DNA of 10,537 nt, taken from NCBI GenBank assembly GCA_002434915.1, contig DJLG01000167.1:4395-14931 (forward strand), read 5' to 3'. This DNA is from Proteobacteria bacterium UBA6522 (GTDB taxonomy: Bacteria > Pseudomonadota > Gammaproteobacteria > Steroidobacterales > Rariloculaceae). The first letter of the stretch is position 1, and each line of letters opens with the position of its first letter. The notes under the pieces were generated by a model. It did no database searches, had not been told where the DNA came from, and worked only from the letters and a program-made list of their open reading frames with translations. A program made the translations under genes and the position numbers. Below are positions 6,718 to 10,537 of the stretch, piece by piece.

Positions 6718-7725
6718 TTACTCCAGGAAGGTTGCCTGATTTGTTTCGTGATCTTCGGTCCAGAGACCAATTTCTTTATAGTATTTGATTGCTCCCTCAT
6801 GATAAGGGATAGAGGGATTTATAGGTGACATCTCTTCGGCATGCACCTCGCTCATTACTGAATAGTTGTCCCGTAAAGTTTGCCATTGTTCGTGTATTGT
6901 TTTAGTTAGGAAATAGGCATTGTCTTCTGACAAGTGAACGCCCGTATTAATATAGTGGCTTATTTCGGAGACTCGGGGTAATTCTTCAAGGCCAACAGTG
7001 GTTGGTCCTTGTGGAGCAGGAGATGCTTTAGATCCCGGCATTAATTCAGTTAGCTTTGATTCATCACTGCCCATAGTCACATAGCGGATTCCGCCTCCTA
7101 TGCTGCTGTGTGCCTGGAGAGTCAGTGCTGTATCTACACCTATGGAGACAGCGTCGACCCTCCCTTCAGTTAAAAGTCTAGCCCCGTCTGCCAAACCTCC
7201 AACGGTAATTTCATCGATGTTTTCCCCGGTTAAGCCGCCTGTAGCAAGAATAGCTCTATGAAGGAATTCTAGTGCTGCATTTGCACGGATGCTAACAACA
7301 ACGCGTTGATCTCTTAAATCCTCTACTCGATATAAATCAGAGTCACCTCTAACCATGTACATCATATAAAGAGGAAAAGCTCGAGCCAGTAGTCTCAGAT
7401 TAGACATGGGCGCTCTATAGGGTTGAAGCCCTGAATATGAAAGATATGAATCAATATTTGTTACAAGACCAAGAGTAATTTCACCTCGATGCAATAATGG
7501 AACATAGGCAGAAGAACCAGAGAAGGGCCTTATGATAGACCTGATGCCGCTTTCATTTTGAACAATTGTTGCTAGAGCGCCTGCAACGACATAGGAGTGT
7601 GTGCCTGCCGGGTTAGTTCCGATAGTTACCTGTCGAAGTTGAGAAAATGCGGTTTGATGTGAGAGGAGTCCAAGAAATACCATCCCGACACATGCTAGAT
7701 AAGTTTTTTTAGTGTAAATAGTCAT
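6718..7725 (-). CDS. TAXI-family TRAP transporter solute-binding protein
   Basis: A periplasmic substrate-capture protein of a TRAP transporter, TAXI type; it delivers a ligand (commonly a dicarboxylate or amino acid) to a membrane subunit. Signal peptide at 1-28 (hydrophobic 9-21, cleavage likely near AFS-Q). The mature protein begins with the family signature 'VTIGTNPAGTHSYVVAGALA' (33-52). It continues with 'SGSSAYVPLLHRGEITLGLVTN' and 'FPLYMMYMVRGDSDLYRVEDL', then 'RVVVSIRANAALEF' and the second-lobe 'GRVDAVSIG' (188-196). Total length of 335 residues is normal. No fused DctQM-type membrane protein is in the window, which is unusual because TAXI proteins are often encoded beside one. It is seven bases after the VOC gene and six before the SMP-30-like gene, so it belongs to the same transcript. 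The ligand cannot be predicted. Confidence 0.9.
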   Translation of the reverse strand: MTIYTKKTYLACVGMVFLGLLSHQTAFSQLRQVTIGTNPAGTHSYVVAGALATIVQNESGIRSIIRPFSGSSAYVPLLHRGEITLGLVTNIDSYLSYSGLQPYRAPMSNLRLLARAFPLYMMYMVRGDSDLYRVEDLRDQRVVVSIRANAALEFLHRAILATGGLTGENIDEITVGGLADGARLLTEGRVDAVSIGVDTALTLQAHSSIGGGIRYVTMGSDESKLTELMPGSKASPAPQGPTTVGLEELPRVSEISHYINTGVHLSEDNAYFLTKTIHEQWQTLRDNYSVMSEVHAEEMSPINPSIPYHEGAIKYYKEIGLWTEDHETNQATFLE

Positions 7726-7732
7726 AATTTAT

Positions 7733-8650
7733 TTAGAAGTCTATCACTTCAGAATTCACTCCCTCAAAAATAATGTGGCCACCTAGCGTTTGGGGCAGAC
7801 TAACCAGCAGACGTTTATTTTTTAGTGATTGATATGGAATGCCTGAGTTTTTTAGATAATTAAGCGTGGCTGACTGATCGCGTGTTTTAATAATATAGCC
7901 TCCTATCCAGGGCAGCGTGGGTGGATTAATTCCGAGTTTATAGCTAAAAGTACTGGCAGTCACAAAAATTAAAGAGCCACGATTAGTGGTAATACATATG
8001 GAGTTTTTTCGACTAATTGAGGGTAAACCAGTATAACGCGCATAGCGTTCAGCAGCCTCCTGAGGATCTTCAACACAAAAAATAATATCGCTGATGGCTA
8101 TTGCATGGTTAGCATGCTGAGTCCAGCGGTTCTGCCATAAAAAGTTTGGCGTCAGGTGGTGACAAAACTGAATACGACCTTCTGCCATTGTTCCTTGTGG
8201 TACACGTATCACTTTGAAATGAGCAGTCTCGTCGGTTGTCTCAGTTTCTATCTTGCGCTGCAATGAAACCGGTTCAAGTGGAGTGAAGTTTTCTTTGACC
8301 AAGCGCGCATGATCTTCTAGGGGTGTTGAAGTGCCGATGGCCAGGAGGTGAATGCCTATGTAACGTTTGATACCTGATCGAAGTTGATTAGCGATTGGCG
8401 TAGTGCCAATTGGCGTAAGAAGTTCAATATAACCTTGTTTCAGCATTACACATCTATTCCCAGCACCAGCAGGTTCTAGAGTGCTACTTGGTTTTACTTT
8501 ATGTGATTGAACTGAAAAGGGGGTTAGTGTAAAGCCCATACTGCTGAGGTATTGGCTGGTCTGGTCTATATCTTTAACATAGTGTGCAACATGATCTACG
8601 CAAAGTTGATCAGATTGTGGAACTTGTATGTGAGAAGTGGAATTCGTCAA
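7733..8650 (-). CDS. Two-domain VOC (glyoxalase-like) family protein
   Basis: A 305-residue vicinal-oxygen-chelate protein with the glyoxalase/dioxygenase beta-alpha-beta-beta-beta fold in two parts. The first runs from about 16 to 165: H20 in 'CVDHVAHYVKD', E76 in 'GYIELLTP', and 'QFCHHLTPNFLW' (161-172) are the likely metal or substrate residues. The second starts near 179 (HANHAIAISDIIFCVEDP), has 'ERYARYTGLP' at 201-210, and ends with 'GGHIIFEG' (E296). This layout resembles the Glyoxalase-like group (PF13468-type). Whether it is an isomerase, epimerase, dioxygenase or lyase cannot be told. The start is a TTG at 8650 that overlaps the ubiD stop by four bases (TTGA), and no clear Shine-Dalgarno sequence precedes it, pointing to translational coupling. 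No in-frame ATG lies ahead of the first conserved strand. Confidence 0.8.
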   Translation of the reverse strand: MTNSTSHIQVPQSDQLCVDHVAHYVKDIDQTSQYLSSMGFTLTPFSVQSHKVKPSSTLEPAGAGNRCVMLKQGYIELLTPIGTTPIANQLRSGIKRYIGIHLLAIGTSTPLEDHARLVKENFTPLEPVSLQRKIETETTDETAHFKVIRVPQGTMAEGRIQFCHHLTPNFLWQNRWTQHANHAIAISDIIFCVEDPQEAAERYARYTGLPSISRKNSICITTNRGSLIFVTASTFSYKLGINPPTLPWIGGYIIKTRDQSATLNYLKNSGIPYQSLKNKRLLVSLPQTLGGHIIFEGVNSEVIDF

Positions 8651-10263
8651 TTTGTTTTTGTTGGCGGCTCAGCTGCATGGATAGAATCTCGAAGACAGGC
8701 TCGACCTCGTTTGTCTTGCCAAAGTTTACCTTCGGAGTGAAGTTGTCCCAGAGCTCTTGCTATAACTTTAAATTCATACTCAGAGAAAGTTTCAGCAATC
8801 TCCTGATAGTATTTTGGTGTTTCTTCTATTAGATGGAAAATCTTCTTGGCTAGCTGACTAGTAAGTTCTTGGCGGTCATCTTCTACTAACACCGGGTCGG
8901 TTTTACCTTCTATATAGTCATTAATTTTTGCGCGGTCTGCATAGGCATAAGCAATCCGCTCATAACGTTCAGATGGTATCCCTTCGCCTATAGTGGCATC
9001 TATCCCTACTTTTGCCCCGGTTGGTACTACTCCAGGTGGTGTTACTGCAAGACTAGGATCAAGAGGCTTAGCCCGTGCTCCAGGAATAATAATTACATCC
9101 CTGTCACCCTGCACGCGGGTTGCAATTGCCCATTCGACATCTTCAGCATTGTGAACATCGATGTCATCATCAACGACGACAACATGCTTAATATCTTGAG
9201 CTGTCAATGCTGCGAGCAAAGCATTTTTGCCTTCGCCTGCCTGTTTTTTTATAGAAATAATTGCATGCCAGAAGCCGCAACCACCGAGGGTGACATTTAT
9301 TTCTTTAAGTCCAACGCCTGCACTTTTTACTGCTCGCCGGATAGCTGTGTATCTAGTAGGCGCTGCTAACCAGGTATTTTCCCATGGCATATGTAATGCA
9401 TAGTAAATAGGGTCTTTTCGCATAGTTACTGCTTTCACTTTAACTATGGGGTTCCAGTGAAGTCCGCCCATGAGACGCGTGAACTCACCAAACCGGCCTT
9501 CTGGATGGGTCCAACCCGATGGTAGGATTTCAGCCTCAAGAACAATTTCTGCATCTGCAATACAGGGTAAATCGATAGTCTCACAATTAGTTAGTTCAAC
9601 TGCTGAACCACGGATGCCTCCTGCTAGAGCCATTTCATCAACGCCAAGTGGTGATCTAAAACCAGATCCCATAATCTCAAATGGGTGTGTTCCAATCGAA
9701 ATTGAAATGGGGCATGGTTGGCCAGCTTCGTAAGCCCTCTGTGCAAATAAACGCATATTATTAGGAGTCACAATATCAATACCTGTGAGATTTTTTTCTT
9801 TGACCATGAATCTGTACATACCAGAGTTAAAGCCAAATTCAGGATCCTTTGCGATTACTACACCAGCAGTAATCATTGGGCCACCGTCATAAATCGAAGA
9901 CATAGGTATGGGTAGATGGTAGAGGTCTACATCATCACCGGTTTGTATTACTTCCTTATTATTACCTTTAATATAGGACGGTGAGATTGGGTTCTCGATG
10001 CCTTGGGCCAGTCTGTGTTCTATCTCTGAGTAGTTACTGCAACCCATAGATAAAATAGCTCTATTACGAGAACGAAGGATTCCGGAGACAACCGGAATTT
10101 TATAGCCATTTACATTATGGAAAAGAAGCGCAGTTTCGGCCTGATCCACAAGGGTAGCGATATGCCTTATATCTACCGTTTGCTTAATATCGATAAGTTC
10201 TTTTTCAGTACGTAATCGATTCAAGAATTCCCGAAAATTCTCATTTTTATAATTGTCATTCAT
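8647..10263 (-). CDS. UbiD-family prenylated-FMN-dependent decarboxylase, Fdc1-like
   Basis: A 538-residue cytoplasmic enzyme of the UbiD family, which reversibly decarboxylates unsaturated or aromatic acids with prenylated FMN. The catalytic Arg-Glu-Glu set is present: R151 (NSGMYR), E255 and E260 (PEGRFGEF). N146, matching the metal-ligand Asn168 of fungal Fdc1, and E223 (AVELTNCE), matching Glu233, are also present. The position matching His191 is N169 (TPNNMR), an unusual change. The body 111-463 shows the usual UbiD segments, such as 'YHLPIPMSSIYDGGPMITAG', 'VVVVDDDIDV' and 'GAKVGIDATI'. A further 60 residues follow: 'YYQEIAETFSEYEFKVIARA' (485-504) and 'SEGKLWQDKRGRACL' (510-524), which look like a small winged-helix-like or regulatory add-on. 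It is probably cotranscribed with the VOC gene, overlapping it by four bases. UbiX, which makes the cofactor, is not in the window. Substrate unknown. Confidence 0.92.
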   Translation of the reverse strand: MNDNYKNENFREFLNRLRTEKELIDIKQTVDIRHIATLVDQAETALLFHNVNGYKIPVVSGILRSRNRAILSMGCSNYSEIEHRLAQGIENPISPSYIKGNNKEVIQTGDDVDLYHLPIPMSSIYDGGPMITAGVVIAKDPEFGFNSGMYRFMVKEKNLTGIDIVTPNNMRLFAQRAYEAGQPCPISISIGTHPFEIMGSGFRSPLGVDEMALAGGIRGSAVELTNCETIDLPCIADAEIVLEAEILPSGWTHPEGRFGEFTRLMGGLHWNPIVKVKAVTMRKDPIYYALHMPWENTWLAAPTRYTAIRRAVKSAGVGLKEINVTLGGCGFWHAIISIKKQAGEGKNALLAALTAQDIKHVVVVDDDIDVHNAEDVEWAIATRVQGDRDVIIIPGARAKPLDPSLAVTPPGVVPTGAKVGIDATIGEGIPSERYERIAYAYADRAKINDYIEGKTDPVLVEDDRQELTSQLAKKIFHLIEETPKYYQEIAETFSEYEFKVIARALGQLHSEGKLWQDKRGRACLRDSIHAAEPPTKTN

Positions 10264-10288
10264 TTAATAGGTCTTTGGTGGTCGAGGT

Positions 10289-10531
10289 TTATGATCGAGG
10301 GGGTGCTGTGTAATAGGTTCCGCGTCCGCTAGCAACAAGTGATCCATCTTTATCATAAACGTAGGACTCAGCTGTAGAATACTGTCTGCCCAAGCGTACT
10401 ACATGTGCTCTTGCTTTTAGATTTCCAGGTTTTGCTGCTTTATGATAATCGACTCTTATGCTAATAGTTGGTACTGGACGCCCTAGAGTTGCTGCAATGG
10501 CATAGTCCGCTGCTGTATGAGCCATCAACAT
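10289..10531 (-). CDS. Hotdog-fold (PaaI-like) thioesterase, C-terminal part, 5' part missing or broken
   Basis: The 80 residues match the second half of a PaaI/4HBT-type acyl-CoA thioesterase: the central helix (MLMAHTAADYAIAATLG) and then strands 'VPTISIRVDYHKAAKPGNLKARAHVV', 'RQYSTAESYVYDKDG' and 'LVASGRGTYY'. A complete member has about 50-60 further residues in front, with the first strand and the catalytic-site turn. Here the codon directly before the first ATG is an in-frame TAG (10532-10534), so the full domain cannot be read in this frame inside the window. AGGTAG (10537-10532) would be a fair ribosome binding site for the second ATG at 10525, so a short product is possible, but a damaged gene or a base error near the window edge is more likely. 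It ends 25 bases before ubiD and probably shares its transcript. Confidence 0.6.
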   Translation of the reverse strand: MLMAHTAADYAIAATLGRPVPTISIRVDYHKAAKPGNLKARAHVVRLGRQYSTAESYVYDKDGSLVASGRGTYYTAPPRS

Positions 10532-10537
10532 CTACCT

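Noticed and set aside
9470..9733. Open frame on the + strand inside the UbiD gene
   Set aside because: It is antisense to a strongly conserved coding region, has no recognisable domain and no ribosome binding site; treated as a shadow frame, like the other short antisense frames within the SMP-30-like and soxD genes.
1..10537. CRISPR array, tRNA, rRNA, insertion sequence, toxin-antitoxin or defence genes
   Set aside because: No regularly spaced repeats, cloverleaf, transposase motifs, terminal inverted repeats or defence-type domains were seen on reading both strands.

Overview
The window reads as a stretch of bacterial chromosome, Gram-negative and proteobacterial in character. The supporting signs are two Tat-type signal peptides, Sec signal peptides, a periplasmic SoxCD-like enzyme, a TAXI-type TRAP solute-binding protein and a VanA-like Rieske oxygenase. 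Base composition looks moderately AT-rich and even throughout (judged by eye, not counted). No mobile element, phage gene, CRISPR array, tRNA or rRNA was seen. A free-living, perhaps marine, heterotroph that also oxidises reduced sulfur is an inference from the gene set, not a demonstrated identity.

Left part (1-2464). A secreted YVTN-type beta-propeller protein on the + strand faces a Rieske non-heme iron oxygenase on the - strand. Their 3' ends are only 26 bases apart.

Middle (2465-4757). A 267-base divergent intergenic region holds two clear inverted repeats and a good sigma70-like promoter. It separates the Rieske gene from soxC-soxD on the + strand, two genes that overlap by 14 bases. 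SoxC is a full-length molybdoenzyme subunit with a Tat leader and the molybdenum-ligating Cys. SoxD is a short single-heme cytochrome c. No other sox genes are present. A 180-base convergent gap with one weak terminator candidate follows.

Right part (4758-10537). A tight - strand gene series reads, in transcription order: hotdog thioesterase fragment, UbiD-family decarboxylase, two-domain VOC protein, TAXI solute-binding protein, Tat-exported SMP-30/gluconolactonase-like protein, DUF4159 protein. Gaps are 25 bases, a 4-base overlap (TTGA), 7, 6 and then 70 bases, so the first five genes look like one transcript and DUF4159 may be read through or separate. The combination suggests uptake and breakdown of an organic acid: TAXI capture in the periplasm, a lactonase-like hydrolase, a VOC metal enzyme, and prenylated-FMN (de)carboxylation. 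The substrate cannot be named from sequence. The most unusual points are an Asn where UbiD enzymes of the Fdc1 type carry a cofactor-site His, a C-terminal extra domain on that UbiD protein, a TAXI binding protein with no transporter membrane gene nearby, and a thioesterase whose reading frame is closed by a stop codon exactly where the conserved hotdog helix begins.
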